DNA from: CATOSK01 sp034423195
Lineage (GTDB): Bacteria > Chloroflexota > Dehalococcoidia > Lucifugimonadales > UBA3495
Length of the DNA stretch: 64,000 nt
Direction of reading: 5' to 3'
NCBI GenBank assembly: GCA_034423195.1
Contig: DAOUIZ010000070.1
Span: 37,037 to 101,036, forward strand
A model generated the notes under the pieces. That model made no database searches, was not told the DNA's origin, and saw nothing but the letters and a program-made list of their open reading frames with translations. A program made the position numbers and the translations under genes. This document shows, one piece after another, positions 36,362 through 45,333 of this stretch (position 1 is the stretch's first letter; the number at the start of each line of letters is the position of its first letter).

Positions 36362-39300
36362 CTAGTCTTGTCTCTGCTGCCCCATCTGCGCGATGTTGCT
36401 TTCCAGTTGGACGCCCATGGCCCGGGCCGAGGTGATCCGCGTCACCAGCAGCCGCGCCGCCTCATCATTCCGGTAATCGTTCCTCAGCTGGATGTGCAGG
36501 TCCCGGTAGTATTCCGCGCCCGCCAGCGGCAGGCCCTCCAGGATCTGCCCCGCGAACGGAACGTTCTCCGCCCCGTGCAGCGCCCCCTCCTCGCCGTTGG
36601 CGCTCGGGAGCAGTTCGTAGTCCCGCGCCGACGGCTGACCTAGGAAGGTCCCCCGGAACCACGCCGTCGTGCTCTGCGCCACCGACAACACGAACCGCCA
36701 GCGCATCTCCGGCGGAATGTCCGTCGCTCCCGCAGCCTCCAGGTCCCGGTCAATCCGGCGCATCAGCGACATCGTATCGGACGAACACTCGTTGACCATT
36801 GCCACGTATTCACTCAGCCCAGCCAGGAGAGGGGATGCCTGTTCCAGACCCTGCATCTCGATGAACGTCGGGTGCTGCATCCACATCGGCGAGTACTCCG
36901 CCTCTAGCCCGCCGGCCAGCAGCTGGTCCCGGGCTGTGTTCGGATTGCCGCCCAGCATGATGACCAACTCCTCCATCCACTCCAGGTCTGCCGCCACCAC
37001 CAGCAGCGGTATGGATTGCACGAAGTCCGTCACCAGCTGCATCTGCGCCCGTTGCTCCGGCGTCATCTCGTTCCGGCCCCCGCCCCGCCGGAAGGGACTC
37101 GGCAGGGCCCTCCTGGGAGGCAGGGCAGCCGGCGGCGGGTTGGTGACTTCTCCTTCCACCGGCGCTGCAATCTCCGGCCGCGATATCCGCACGAACTCCG
37201 GGAACGGGAGCGCGGGTTGTTCCGTGCTACGGGTCCTTCTCAGGTAGTAATACGTTCCCGCGGCTCCCAGCCCTCCCATAATTACCACCACCAGCGGCCA
37301 GAACACCCAGGCCGAAATCCGCCCCGAATTGACTGTGAACGCCTCCGAGAACGGCCCTGTGTTCCCCGCCAGGTCCACCGCCTGCGCCCGCCAGTAATAA
37401 GTCCCCTTGGGCAGGGCCAGCTCCTCCGGGAAGGCGAACTCGGGTTCTGTCAGTCCCGCCTCTTCGTGGAACAGCGTGCGGAACTCCGGGTCCTCCGAAA
37501 TCTGCACTTTGTACCTCACACCGCTGGGATCATCCACCGACGTCCACTGGGTTTCCGGCCGGAACCCGCCAAAGAACCCTCCCGTCTGTTCGTTCTCCGG
37601 CAGTTGCAGCGTGGGCGCTGGCGGCGCAACGTCCTCCATCACAAAGGCCAGCTCCAGAGCGTTTCCGGCCCCGTCTGCTATTCCTACGGCGTGCTCCCCT
37701 GCCGCCGACTGGGGAATTTCCACCGGCACGGCGAAGCTGCCCCGCAGGTCCGTGGTGCCCGCGCCCACCGGCACTCCGTCGTAGCTGATTGCTATGTTCG
37801 ACCCCGCCTCGAAACCGAACCCCGTCACCTGCACCGTGGACCCCACGTTCCCCGCGTCCTGGTCCAGCACCACCCGCGGTGTCACTGAGAAAGGCCGGTC
37901 AAACCGGCTCTGCGGCCCTCCTGCAGAGCTGATTACTGCCACCCCGTGGTTCCCGCCCACCGCTGCCGGTACCCGCAGCGTCGCCGTCAGCCCGCCCAGC
38001 GGGCCTGCCGACAGATCAGACAGCACCACTTCGTCGCCGAAGGCCACCGAAATCCCGCCTTCGTTTGCCCCGAACCCCGCTCCGGTTATATCCACGTCCT
38101 GCCCGGGGACTCCGCTGGAAAGCGACAGCGCAATCTTCGGGACCACCTGGAAGTTCGCCGTTGGCGGCGTCCTCTGGGACAGGGACCCTCCCGACACCGC
38201 TATCGGGTGCGAGCCCCTCGGCGACGCCGGCACCACGACGGTTCGGGAGAAGTTCCCTTGCCCATCCACGTTGATTCCCGACGCGATGTTCTGTCCGCCA
38301 TACGTCACCGTCAGTCCCTGCTCCGAGGCCCCGAACCCCCGGCCCGTCACCGTCACCCTCGAGTCCGGCGGCCCTTCCGCCGGGCTCAGTTCGATGAACC
38401 GCAGTATGTCCAGCGGAATGTTCGCCGCCGCCCCCGGCGGCGTCCGGAATCCCGATGCCGCCAGGGTGTAGGAGCCGCCGGCTATCCCCGGCGCCACGAA
38501 GCTCTCCGTCCAGGAACCGTTGTTGTGGGCGCTGATTGACTGCGCTACCGTGGTCCTGCCCAGCTTTATGCTTATCCCCGTCTCGTTGGCGTGGAACCCG
38601 TTCCCCGACACCGTCAGCAGGTCCCCGGGCTTCGCCTGCTGGTTGTCCACTGAAATCACCGGGACAATGGTGAAGGGTGCCCGCAGGTCGCTGTCCTCTT
38701 CCCCCACCGTGACTAGGACTGTACCCGCCGGAAGGGCCGGCACCGTTACATCGTGCTCCCACGAACCGTCCCCGCCCGAGTTCGCCGCGTCCACCTGGTC
38801 ATTCCCGAAGTTGATTCTGATCCCCGCCTGGCCCGCCGGAAACCCCTTCCCCGAAAGGGTCAGCTTCGACCCCGGCGCGCCCTTCGAGGTCGAGCTCGAG
38901 ATTATCGGCTCCACGTTGATGCTCTTCCCGGCGCTCCGCCCGCTGATGCTCCCGATTATGACGACGCCCAGTTCCCCCTGGGGAGCCTCGGGAATCCGCA
39001 CTTTGGCGCTCCATTCTCCGTTCCGGTCGGCCTCTGTGACAACGCTGTCCAGACCGTCCCCGATGTTCAGGGTTATCCGCTCGTTCGCCACCGCTCCCGA
39101 ACCCCGGAAAGTTACCTCCGCCCCCGGCGGTCCTCCTTCAGACGTCACCCCCACCGATGTGCCCACCGACACCCGCTGCACCGGAGCGTTGGTCGTCCCG
39201 GACCCCGAGGCCGAAATCACGTGGTTCCCCGCCGTCGTCTGGGGAATCGTTATATTTGCTTGCCAGAACCCCCGCCCGTCTGCCACTACTCCCGAAGACA

Positions 39301-40408
39301 CTGCCGTCCCGCCGAACCGCACCGTTATCCCCGTCTCGTTGGCCCGGAAGGCCGTCCCCGTCACCCGCAGCACGTCCCCCGGCGTACCGTCCGTCGGAGC
39401 GACCGTCAGCGTCGGCGTAATCTCGAAAGACGCGTTCCCCCCGCTCCCGTCCGCCCCCGTCGCCGAGATTGTGTTCGCCCCCCCCGAAATGTTTGGTATC
39501 TGGAGCTGGGACCCCACCGCCCCATCCTGGTTGGCGAAGACCGGCGGCAGCGTGGTCCCCCCAATCGTCACCTGCACCCGGCCGCCCGGCTCGAACCCCG
39601 TCCCCAACAGCCGGACCGTTGTCCCCGGCGGCCCTCTTAAAGGCGTCACTCTGAACGTCGACTCGATGGCGAACGTCCCTGCGGGTTCCCCGTTCACGGT
39701 AACCTGGTATCTCCCCGCCGCCAGCGCCGGCACCCGGCAGCTCACGGTAGCCCTCCCACTGCTGTCGCTCCTGCCCCCACAGCCCAAATTCTCCGGGCCG
39801 AACCTCACCTCAATGACCCTGCTTCTCTCGAACCCGCGCCCACTGATGGAGAAGTTGGAACCCACCGCTCCTTCGTTCCCGACCAGGTCAACCGAAGTCT
39901 CCACGCTGAAGGTTGCCGTTGCTGTGTCCGTGCAGTCTAAACTGGGAGTAGGAGGGGTCGGGGTGCCTTCTCCGACGGTTGGTGGCGTCCCGAACGCCGT
40001 GTATGTCGAAATCGCCGTAACCGTCACCGGCCCCCTGGGTTCGTCTGGAATCGTAACCGTATCTTCGAAGGACCTGCTTGGTCCCGGGGTCACGCTTTCC
40101 CGTTGGTTGCCTACCCTGATCGTTACCCGTTCGTTTAGCCGAAAGTTCCTCCCACTCACCGTTACCCTGGTACCGGGTGGGCCGCTTGTCGGAGAAAGAG
40201 TGATGGATTCGCCCACGTTGCAGGACTGGGTCTGAGGCCGTGCCTGCACCACGTCTTCGGGAGTGGGTCCTTGAAGGACGATTGAGGCTAAAATAAGCCC
40301 CACCAGGGCGGAGCCGGTTAGCGCCAAGGTTATCGACCAGCGTTTTTGTCCTCGAGCCGATGTGTTGGGCACGTGCAGGTTCCCCATTGCCTTTGATGAA
40401 AATGCCAC
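36362..40408 (-). CDS. Giant IPT/TIG-repeat membrane-anchored surface protein
   Basis: A 1348-residue protein. A signal-anchor lies at about residues 24-46. About ten Ig-like IPT/TIG repeats of 80-90 residues follow, each opening with a motif like GPPGTxVTVSGxGF. Next is an FN3-like domain with SGVRYKVQISEDPEFRTLF and GTYYWRAQAVDLAGN, then one membrane helix (WVFWPLVVVIMGGLGAAGTYYY) and a helical C-terminal region of about 240 residues of unknown type, probably cytoplasmic. The architecture fits an extracellular stalk fixed in the membrane. Start is a GTG at 40408; an ATG at 40387 is equally possible. Function, perhaps adhesion or S-layer related, is inference. Confidence 0.85.
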   Translation of the reverse strand: MAFSSKAMGNLHVPNTSARGQKRWSITLALTGSALVGLILASIVLQGPTPEDVVQARPQTQSCNVGESITLSPTSGPPGTRVTVSGRNFRLNERVTIRVGNQRESVTPGPSRSFEDTVTIPDEPRGPVTVTAISTYTAFGTPPTVGEGTPTPPTPSLDCTDTATATFSVETSVDLVGNEGAVGSNFSISGRGFERSRVIEVRFGPENLGCGGRSDSSGRATVSCRVPALAAGRYQVTVNGEPAGTFAIESTFRVTPLRGPPGTTVRLLGTGFEPGGRVQVTIGGTTLPPVFANQDGAVGSQLQIPNISGGANTISATGADGSGGNASFEITPTLTVAPTDGTPGDVLRVTGTAFRANETGITVRFGGTAVSSGVVADGRGFWQANITIPQTTAGNHVISASGSGTTNAPVQRVSVGTSVGVTSEGGPPGAEVTFRGSGAVANERITLNIGDGLDSVVTEADRNGEWSAKVRIPEAPQGELGVVIIGSISGRSAGKSINVEPIISSSTSKGAPGSKLTLSGKGFPAGQAGIRINFGNDQVDAANSGGDGSWEHDVTVPALPAGTVLVTVGEEDSDLRAPFTIVPVISVDNQQAKPGDLLTVSGNGFHANETGISIKLGRTTVAQSISAHNNGSWTESFVAPGIAGGSYTLAASGFRTPPGAAANIPLDILRFIELSPAEGPPDSRVTVTGRGFGASEQGLTVTYGGQNIASGINVDGQGNFSRTVVVPASPRGSHPIAVSGGSLSQRTPPTANFQVVPKIALSLSSGVPGQDVDITGAGFGANEGGISVAFGDEVVLSDLSAGPLGGLTATLRVPAAVGGNHGVAVISSAGGPQSRFDRPFSVTPRVVLDQDAGNVGSTVQVTGFGFEAGSNIAISYDGVPVGAGTTDLRGSFAVPVEIPQSAAGEHAVGIADGAGNALELAFVMEDVAPPAPTLQLPENEQTGGFFGGFRPETQWTSVDDPSGVRYKVQISEDPEFRTLFHEEAGLTEPEFAFPEELALPKGTYYWRAQAVDLAGNTGPFSEAFTVNSGRISAWVFWPLVVVIMGGLGAAGTYYYLRRTRSTEQPALPFPEFVRISRPEIAAPVEGEVTNPPPAALPPRRALPSPFRRGGGRNEMTPEQRAQMQLVTDFVQSIPLLVVAADLEWMEELVIMLGGNPNTARDQLLAGGLEAEYSPMWMQHPTFIEMQGLEQASPLLAGLSEYVAMVNECSSDTMSLMRRIDRDLEAAGATDIPPEMRWRFVLSVAQSTTAWFRGTFLGQPSARDYELLPSANGEEGALHGAENVPFAGQILEGLPLAGAEYYRDLHIQLRNDYRNDEAARLLVTRITSARAMGVQLESNIAQMGQQRQD

Positions 40409-40670
40409 TGACTAATTTACTCCCCCATACCCCTAACTCGCAACGGCTGAACCCGGTTTTCTCAGGCCCGTCGCCCCTCCAAAATACCTCCCCATTGCCG
40501 CCGATTCCCCGTGCTGATGGCCGGTGAATCCTGAACGGCACTGAAGCTCCGGGGACTCAGATGTGGTATTGCCCTGCCCATATTTACGTCATTTATCATG
40601 GCCGCAGATTCCTCGCCGCCTCCCCGCCCTGCCGCCTCAATCCTCGAAAGTGCGCCGGAAAGGTGAAGAA

Positions 40671-41144
40671 ATGACCGCATCGCCCATGACCGGGTCGCCG
40701 GCTTCCTGATGATGGTTGGAGCCGCCGGGATGATTGTCATCTTCTTCATCCGGCCCGGTTCCGTCATCCTGCCCCCCGGCCTGGACCGCCCCCTCCTGGG
40801 ATGGTCAATGTAATCGCCGGCAACGCCCTCCTCACCCACCTTTCGGCATTGCTCGGGTCCCTGGCAGTCCTCATGATTCTCTTCGGGTTCTTCACCCTCC
40901 GCGACGCCCTTGGGCGTCACACCGCCTCCGACGCCTTCATCCCCTTCGGCGTCCTGTGCTGACCGTAGCTGTCGCTGTCATTGCCCTGGCCGGAACGGTG
41001 GTCTTGGTCATTGGCGACCACGTCCACACCCTGGGATTCCTCTACCGCGTCGCCAACCTGGCCGTCCTCCCCTTGCACCTCTGGGTTATTGTCCTCGGGG
41101 CCGCCCTCTACAACGGCCACGCCCCCGCTCACGAAGACCGGTAG
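40671..41144 (+). pseudogene. Frameshifted small integral membrane protein gene
   Basis: Three consecutive reading frames each encode membrane-protein-like sequence. 40673-about 40800: DRIAHDRVAGFLMMVGAAGMIVIFF. 40801-about 40955: MVNVIAGNALLTHLSALLGSLAVLMILFGFFTLRDAL. 40956-41144: LTVAVAVIALAGTVVLVIG, ending ALYNGHAPAHEDR. Together they would form one protein of about 155 residues with four membrane helices. Each break shifts the frame the same way, as if one base were missing, with a further shift directly after the ATG at 40671. Either a decayed gene or assembly indels. A terminator follows, consistent with a once-functional + gene. Confidence 0.6.
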
Positions 41145-41178
41145 GTCCGCAATGGGATAGATGCATCGGACCAGAAAA

Positions 41179-41206
41179 GCCGCCCCAACCGGGCGGCCTC
41201 TTTTAT
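41179..41206 (+). terminator. Rho-independent terminator
   Basis: GCCGCCC (41179-41185) pairs with GGGCGGC (41191-41197), loop CAACC, followed by CTCTTTTAT. Ends the frameshifted membrane-protein transcript. Confidence 0.7.
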
Positions 41207-41210
41207 GGGA

Positions 41211-41216
41211 TAATAT
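41211..41216 (+). promoter_or_regulatory. -10 box 7 bases before a small ORF
   Basis: TAATAT followed by 7 bases and the ATG at 41224. No Shine-Dalgarno. It has the same geometry as at 22176-22189. Confidence 0.35.
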
Positions 41217-41223
41217 ATGCACC

Positions 41224-41379
41224 ATGTGCGAACCTAGGATCAGCCCCCGCAGCTTCATCGCTAACTGCCTTGAGCCAATGCCCATGCCGGGCAAGCTCAA
41301 GCTCATCCTAATGAATACCCTGCTGAAATGCCGCAACCTCGCCAGTTGTTGCGGTCACATCGGCCAGCCCGGCTGTTGA
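41224..41379 (+). CDS. Small Cys-rich protein (51 residues)
   Basis: The reading frame from ATG 41224 starts MCEPRISPRSFIANCLEP and ends LASCCGHIGQPGC. It contains five cysteines besides basic and proline residues, with a CC-x6-C ending. The composition and the -PGC end look like a conserved mini-protein rather than chance coding. I cannot name the family. The frame extends upstream to 41161, but that part overlaps the terminator. The gene may be expressed from the -10 box just before it. Confidence 0.5.
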   Translation: MCEPRISPRSFIANCLEPMPMPGKLKLILMNTLLKCRNLASCCGHIGQPGC

Positions 41380-41417
41380 CGCCGCTGACCGCCCCGCCCG
41401 GTCCGGGCGGCTGTCCT

Positions 41418-42446
41418 TCAGGAAACCGGAGCGGCTGCTTCCCTTAGCCCCAAGCCCATCCACCAGTGCTTCCCCCGGCCACGCCGCTTTCGTTCCAGCC
41501 CCGCCGCCGTCAGGTACATTCCGAACCGACGCTGCCCCACCGGCTCAGCCCCCTGTTCCCCGCACCATTCCACGTAGGCGTTGAACAGGTCCCCCGCCAG
41601 CACCATCTCTTCGTCTCCCACCACGCAGGTTTCTTCCATGAACGCCGAGACCAGTCCCGTGTCGGGGTCGGCGGCAGTCCTGGGGGGCGCCGCTACCTTG
41701 GCCTTTGACCCGTTCTCCCGGCCTGACCCCTTCGCCGCCATCTCTGCTGCGTGCTCCCGGTTCCCCGCGTCCGGTTCCCCGACCGGGTCCTCCTCTATGA
41801 AACCTCCATCATCTTCCAGCACTCCACCGGAGTACCCGGACGGTTCTCCGTCTTCCCCCGCCTCCTCGACCGCCTCGGCGCAGAAAGCCAGCAGGTCGAG
41901 GTACTTCTGCAGGCCGCCGAAGTCGGACCACAGGACCTCCCGCCCGTGCAGGCTTCTCGCGTCAAGTCCGAATCCCGCCGCCTCCACCGCGAAACGCCTC
42001 CGGTCGCTGACCGGACAGATCCAGGCCGGGGCCATCGGGTCCGCTTCCAGCGTCCCCGCCAGCAGCCGCAGGACGCAGCAGGCGTCGTTCCGGTCGTTCC
42101 TGGCGCTGGAACCCCCCACGGTCCCAAACGTCCTCTCCAGGATTCGGTGAGCAATCAGGACGGAATAACCGAAAGCCGCCCGGATCTGGTTGTTCGCGCA
42201 CCGGCACAGGTCCCCGTTGTCCTGTACGTGGAGCGCCGCCGGAGCGTCGGGCGAGCCCTCCGTCTCCTGCCCGCCGAAGTGGGCCACGAAGCTCACGTTC
42301 AGCAGGCCCATTCCCGCCGACCGGCGCAGCGCGATGGCCACCGCCAGGTTCTCCCGCACCAGGTTTATTTGCCGAGCAGCGTCCAGACAATCACCTCGAA
42401 GTGTCGCCTCCGCCCTAGTGTAGCCTCTTGATTTGGTGCCTTCCAA
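41418..42446 (-). CDS. Hypothetical protein with D5/P4-primase-like C-terminal DNA-binding domain
   Basis: A 342-residue protein. The last 70 residues (LAGDLFNAYVEWCGEQGAEPVGQRRFGMYLTAAGLERKRRGRGKHWWMGLGL) resemble the winged-helix end of phage/plasmid primases (P4 and D5 class). The helicase module itself is missing. The N-terminal 190 residues have several Cys residues (DNGDLCRCANNQ, ACCVLRLLAG) and no recognised fold. A low-complexity acidic region separates the two. The start is a TTG at 42446 and is uncertain. It may be a remnant or domesticated piece of a mobile element. Confidence 0.6.
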   Translation of the reverse strand: MEGTKSRGYTRAEATLRGDCLDAARQINLVRENLAVAIALRRSAGMGLLNVSFVAHFGGQETEGSPDAPAALHVQDNGDLCRCANNQIRAAFGYSVLIAHRILERTFGTVGGSSARNDRNDACCVLRLLAGTLEADPMAPAWICPVSDRRRFAVEAAGFGLDARSLHGREVLWSDFGGLQKYLDLLAFCAEAVEEAGEDGEPSGYSGGVLEDDGGFIEEDPVGEPDAGNREHAAEMAAKGSGRENGSKAKVAAPPRTAADPDTGLVSAFMEETCVVGDEEMVLAGDLFNAYVEWCGEQGAEPVGQRRFGMYLTAAGLERKRRGRGKHWWMGLGLREAAAPVS

Positions 42447-42489
42447 GACGTCTCCGAGCCGGATTCAACCCAATTAACGCAAAACAGCC

Positions 42490-42528
42490 CCAGTAAAATC
42501 CCCTCGGCCGCCTGAAGCGGCCGAGGGG
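42490..42528 (-). terminator. Terminator of the aspartic-protease gene
   Basis: A 12-bp perfect stem (42500-42511 with 42517-42528, loop CTGAA), followed on the minus strand by GATTTTAC. Confidence 0.75.
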
Positions 42529-42569
42529 AAAACGTTCTGCGAAGGGTTGGATTACCCGGTTGTGGGAAC

Positions 42570-42953
42570 CTACCGGCCGCGGGGACGGAACCCCCGTAGG
42601 CGGGTTGAAGGGAGCCTTCGCAACGTCTGATTGTGCGGGTCAACCTCGATCCCCACTGATTCCAGCGCCGTCACTCCCAGCAAGGGCTCGGCGTCCTCCT
42701 CCCCGAATACGATCGTCCCACCGACAATCTCCCCCATGAACTCCACCCGAGCCACGGTCACGTCCATCCTAATTTCCCTCCCGTCCGCCAGACCGTAGAT
42801 GCGTTGCCCCAGCGGGAACAGCCCGATGCCTTCCAAATGTTGTCGCGGCACTAGGCAGTCCACCGCTCCCGTGTCCACTAGGAAAATACCCTCCCATGCC
42901 CGGTCCGGTTCCGCCGGATTTCGGATGGCGACGGTTACGTGTGTCGCCCCCAT
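42570..42953 (-). CDS. Retropepsin-like (clan AA) aspartic protease
   Basis: A 127-residue single-domain protein with the active-site motif FLVDTGAVDCLVP near residue 28, a flap region around IYGLADGREI, and the second hydrophobic block EPLLGVTALESVGIEVDP. This is the fold of retroviral-type pepsins, working as homodimers. The ATG at 42953 has GAGGAG upstream; longer frames to 43112 overlap the alcohol dehydrogenase gene and are rejected. Target proteins are unknown. Confidence 0.85.
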   Translation of the reverse strand: MGATHVTVAIRNPAEPDRAWEGIFLVDTGAVDCLVPRQHLEGIGLFPLGQRIYGLADGREIRMDVTVARVEFMGEIVGGTIVFGEEDAEPLLGVTALESVGIEVDPHNQTLRRLPSTRLRGFRPRGR

Positions 42954-42988
42954 ATTCAACACTCCTCGTGAAACCAGAAAACCCGACC

Positions 42989-43960
42989 CTACTCGTTCAG
43001 GTTCATCACCACCTTGATGACGTTGTCCTGCCGCTGCTCGTACATGTCGTAAGCGTTCTGCACCGACGAGAACCCCAGCCGGTGAGTGATGAGCTGCCCC
43101 GGATCGGCCCACCCCCGCGCCTTCAGGTTGACCATGTCCTGGATCTGCGAAATCGGGTCCCCGCTCCGTGCCCCGGTCGTCGGAATGATGTGCGGCTGCC
43201 GCTCCATCAGGTTGTTGTGCTCTAGGGGAACGTACTGCTCGCTCTGGATGCCGAACAGGATCACCGTACCGAACTGCCGGACGTGGCTGAAGGCCAGGTT
43301 GAAGGTGTCGGGATACCCCGCCGCCTCGACCACCACGTCAGCCCCCAGGCCGCCGGTGATCTCGTTCACCGCTTCCGTCAGGTCCTCCTGGTCGGGATTG
43401 ATCCGGTGCGTGGAGCCGAACTCCCTGGACTTTTCCAGCCGGTAGTCGAACAGGTCCGCAACGGCAACGCTCCGCGCCCCCATCCGGGACACCAGCATGG
43501 TGAAGCTCAAGCCGATGCTCCCCTGCCCCAGGATCAGCACGTTCTTGCCCAGCACGCTTCCCATCTGCTTGCAGGAATACAGCACCGTCCCCGAGGGCTG
43601 GCACATCACCCACTCGTCCAGCGGCCCCTCGTCCGGCAGCAGCGCCATGCGCGACGGCTCGGAGAGCAGGTACTCGGACAGCCCGCCCGTCCCCCGGTAT
43701 GGAATCGCGATGACCCGCTGCCCCTCGTGAAAGCTGTCGCTCTTGCTCTCCACCACCACCCCGGCCACCTCGTGGCAAGGCACCCCCGCTGCCATCGGGT
43801 ACTCTTCCTCTGGCCTTACCGGCCCGTAGTGGCTGCGGATATCGCTGCCGCACACCGACACCCGCTCCAGCTTGATCAGGCATTGCCCGTCGTCCGGGGT
43901 GGGAGTCTCCACGTCCAGAAACTCGAACTGCTTGGGTCCCACCAGTCTCGCTGCTTTCAT
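42989..43960 (-). CDS. Zinc-dependent medium-chain alcohol dehydrogenase family protein
   Basis: A 323-residue MDR-superfamily enzyme. The catalytic-zinc region is SVCGSDIRSHYG (Cys near residue 38) and GVPCHEVAG (His/Glu), and the Rossmann motif is LGQGSIGLSF. The four-cysteine structural zinc lobe of classical ADHs is absent. Probably a sugar, polyol or threonine-type dehydrogenase; substrate not determinable. It lies 35 bases upstream of the aspartic-protease gene on the same strand and may share its transcript. Confidence 0.88.
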   Translation of the reverse strand: MKAARLVGPKQFEFLDVETPTPDDGQCLIKLERVSVCGSDIRSHYGPVRPEEEYPMAAGVPCHEVAGVVVESKSDSFHEGQRVIAIPYRGTGGLSEYLLSEPSRMALLPDEGPLDEWVMCQPSGTVLYSCKQMGSVLGKNVLILGQGSIGLSFTMLVSRMGARSVAVADLFDYRLEKSREFGSTHRINPDQEDLTEAVNEITGGLGADVVVEAAGYPDTFNLAFSHVRQFGTVILFGIQSEQYVPLEHNNLMERQPHIIPTTGARSGDPISQIQDMVNLKARGWADPGQLITHRLGFSSVQNAYDMYEQRQDNVIKVVMNLNE

Positions 43961-44145
43961 CCTGCCAAACGCTCCCTGTTCATGTACGGAAATAAGGGTG
44001 GATTATTTGGTAACCCACCCTGCCCTTGCCGAGTCGCTGTATCTTAACTTGGGCACCCACAGGCGGCAACTTGGGTTCCAGGGATAAGTCAGGGGCGCCC
44101 CAATCGGAGCGCCCATCCTGTTTATCCTTGTCGGAACACAACCCG

Positions 44146-45042
44146 CTACGGCCACATAATCCAGCCGGTATGCTCCGTCCGCGCCCGGAACAGGTGCCCG
44201 CCGCCCGTCGTCACGTACAGCGTCTTCATGTCCGCGTCGCCGAAGCAGCAGTTCGTCGCCCGCTCCACCCGGATGGGATGCGTCTCCAGAACCCGCCCCT
44301 GCGGGGAAAACACGTAGATGATCGGCCCCGGACCGGCCGTCTCCCAGCCCGCGCAGGCGATGATGTTCCCCTCAGTGTCCAGAGTCATCCCGTCCACGCC
44401 CCGCTGCGCCCCCCGGTGGTCCACGCCGAAGGTGTGCAGCGTCTCATAATCCCCCAGCGACCCGTCGTCGTTGATCGGATACGCCCGCAGCTCCCGCCTG
44501 GCCTCCAGCCCGTAGTCGCTCTGCGCCACGTACAGCGTGCGCTGGTCGCGGGAAATCAGGATGCCGTTGGGACGGCTGATGTCAGTGGTAACCCGGGTCA
44601 ACTCGTACTGGTCGTTCCCGGTGGGAGTCAGCCGGAGCACCGACATGTGGTCCAGCTCCTGGGGGCCGCTGTCTCCGATGCCGCTGTAGGGATCGGTGAA
44701 CCAGATTCGTCCCGACCGGTCCACCACCAGGTCGTTGGGGTTGTTGTGCCGCATCCCGTCCAGGCGATGCGGCAGCGACGTTACCGTCTTGCCGTCCTTT
44801 TCGAACCGGACGATGCGCCTTCCCCCCTGCTGGCAGCCGAACAGGTTGCCGCTGGCGTCGAAGCACAGCCCGTTCACGTGGTTGACATCGGTGAAATACT
44901 CGGTTGTCTCCCCGCTCCCGGGGTCATACCGCATCAGCCGGGACGCCGGAATGTGGGTGAAAATGACCGCCTCGCCGTCCCAGACCGGCCCCTCGGTGGT
45001 GCCCCCATAGGGTCCCGCTACCAGTTCAAAGTCCCAACTCAT
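44146..45042 (-). CDS. SMP-30/gluconolactonase-like beta-propeller hydrolase
   Basis: A 298-residue six-bladed propeller. Metal-binding residues typical of the family can be seen: Glu in GTTEGPVWD, Asn in NDLVVDRSGRIWFTDP, Asn in ISRPNGILISRD, and Asp in GVDGMTLDTEGN. These enzymes hydrolyse lactones. The ATG at 45042 is preferred over a GTG two codons earlier because AAGGAGG is 7 bases from it. A good promoter lies 40 bases upstream. Confidence 0.88.
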   Translation of the reverse strand: MSWDFELVAGPYGGTTEGPVWDGEAVIFTHIPASRLMRYDPGSGETTEYFTDVNHVNGLCFDASGNLFGCQQGGRRIVRFEKDGKTVTSLPHRLDGMRHNNPNDLVVDRSGRIWFTDPYSGIGDSGPQELDHMSVLRLTPTGNDQYELTRVTTDISRPNGILISRDQRTLYVAQSDYGLEARRELRAYPINDDGSLGDYETLHTFGVDHRGAQRGVDGMTLDTEGNIIACAGWETAGPGPIIYVFSPQGRVLETHPIRVERATNCCFGDADMKTLYVTTGGGHLFRARTEHTGWIMWP

Positions 45043-45081
45043 CGCCACGCCTCCTTCTCTTTGATTTCCCTATCTGCCGCC

Positions 45082-45110
45082 AGTATATTCCCGCCCCGTA
45101 ACCCTGTCAC
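45082..45110 (-). promoter_or_regulatory. Promoter of the SMP-30 gene
   Basis: GTGACA (45105-45110), 17-base spacer, TATACT (45082-45087) on the minus strand; both hexamers match 5/6. Confidence 0.7.
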
Positions 45111-45249
45111 CAGCCTTCGATCCCTGGAGGAAATAACCAAAAGCAACAGTTGATGACGGGATGTATATGCACCATAGATTAGCACCAACATTTGGGTGTT
45201 TTTTGGGCGTTTTTCAAGTGCGGCAGCCCTGACCGACCGATCGCTCCGG

Positions 45250-45278
45250 TTGACACTCCCAACCCCTGCGGGTAGGCT
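45250..45278 (+). promoter_or_regulatory. Putative promoter of the crotonase-family gene
   Basis: Perfect TTGACA (45250-45255), 17-base spacer, TAGGCT (45273-45278), about 55 bases before the ATG. Between the two divergent promoters (45111-45249) no gene is seen. Confidence 0.5.
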
Positions 45279-45333
45279 AACTCCGGCCAACCCGCCTGGA
45301 AAATCGGCCTGGAAAATACTTGCCGAGCAGCCT

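Noticed and set aside
44026..45153. 375-codon + frame opposite the SMP-30 gene
   Set aside because: Shadow frame; the minus strand encodes a complete propeller with metal ligands and a promoter.
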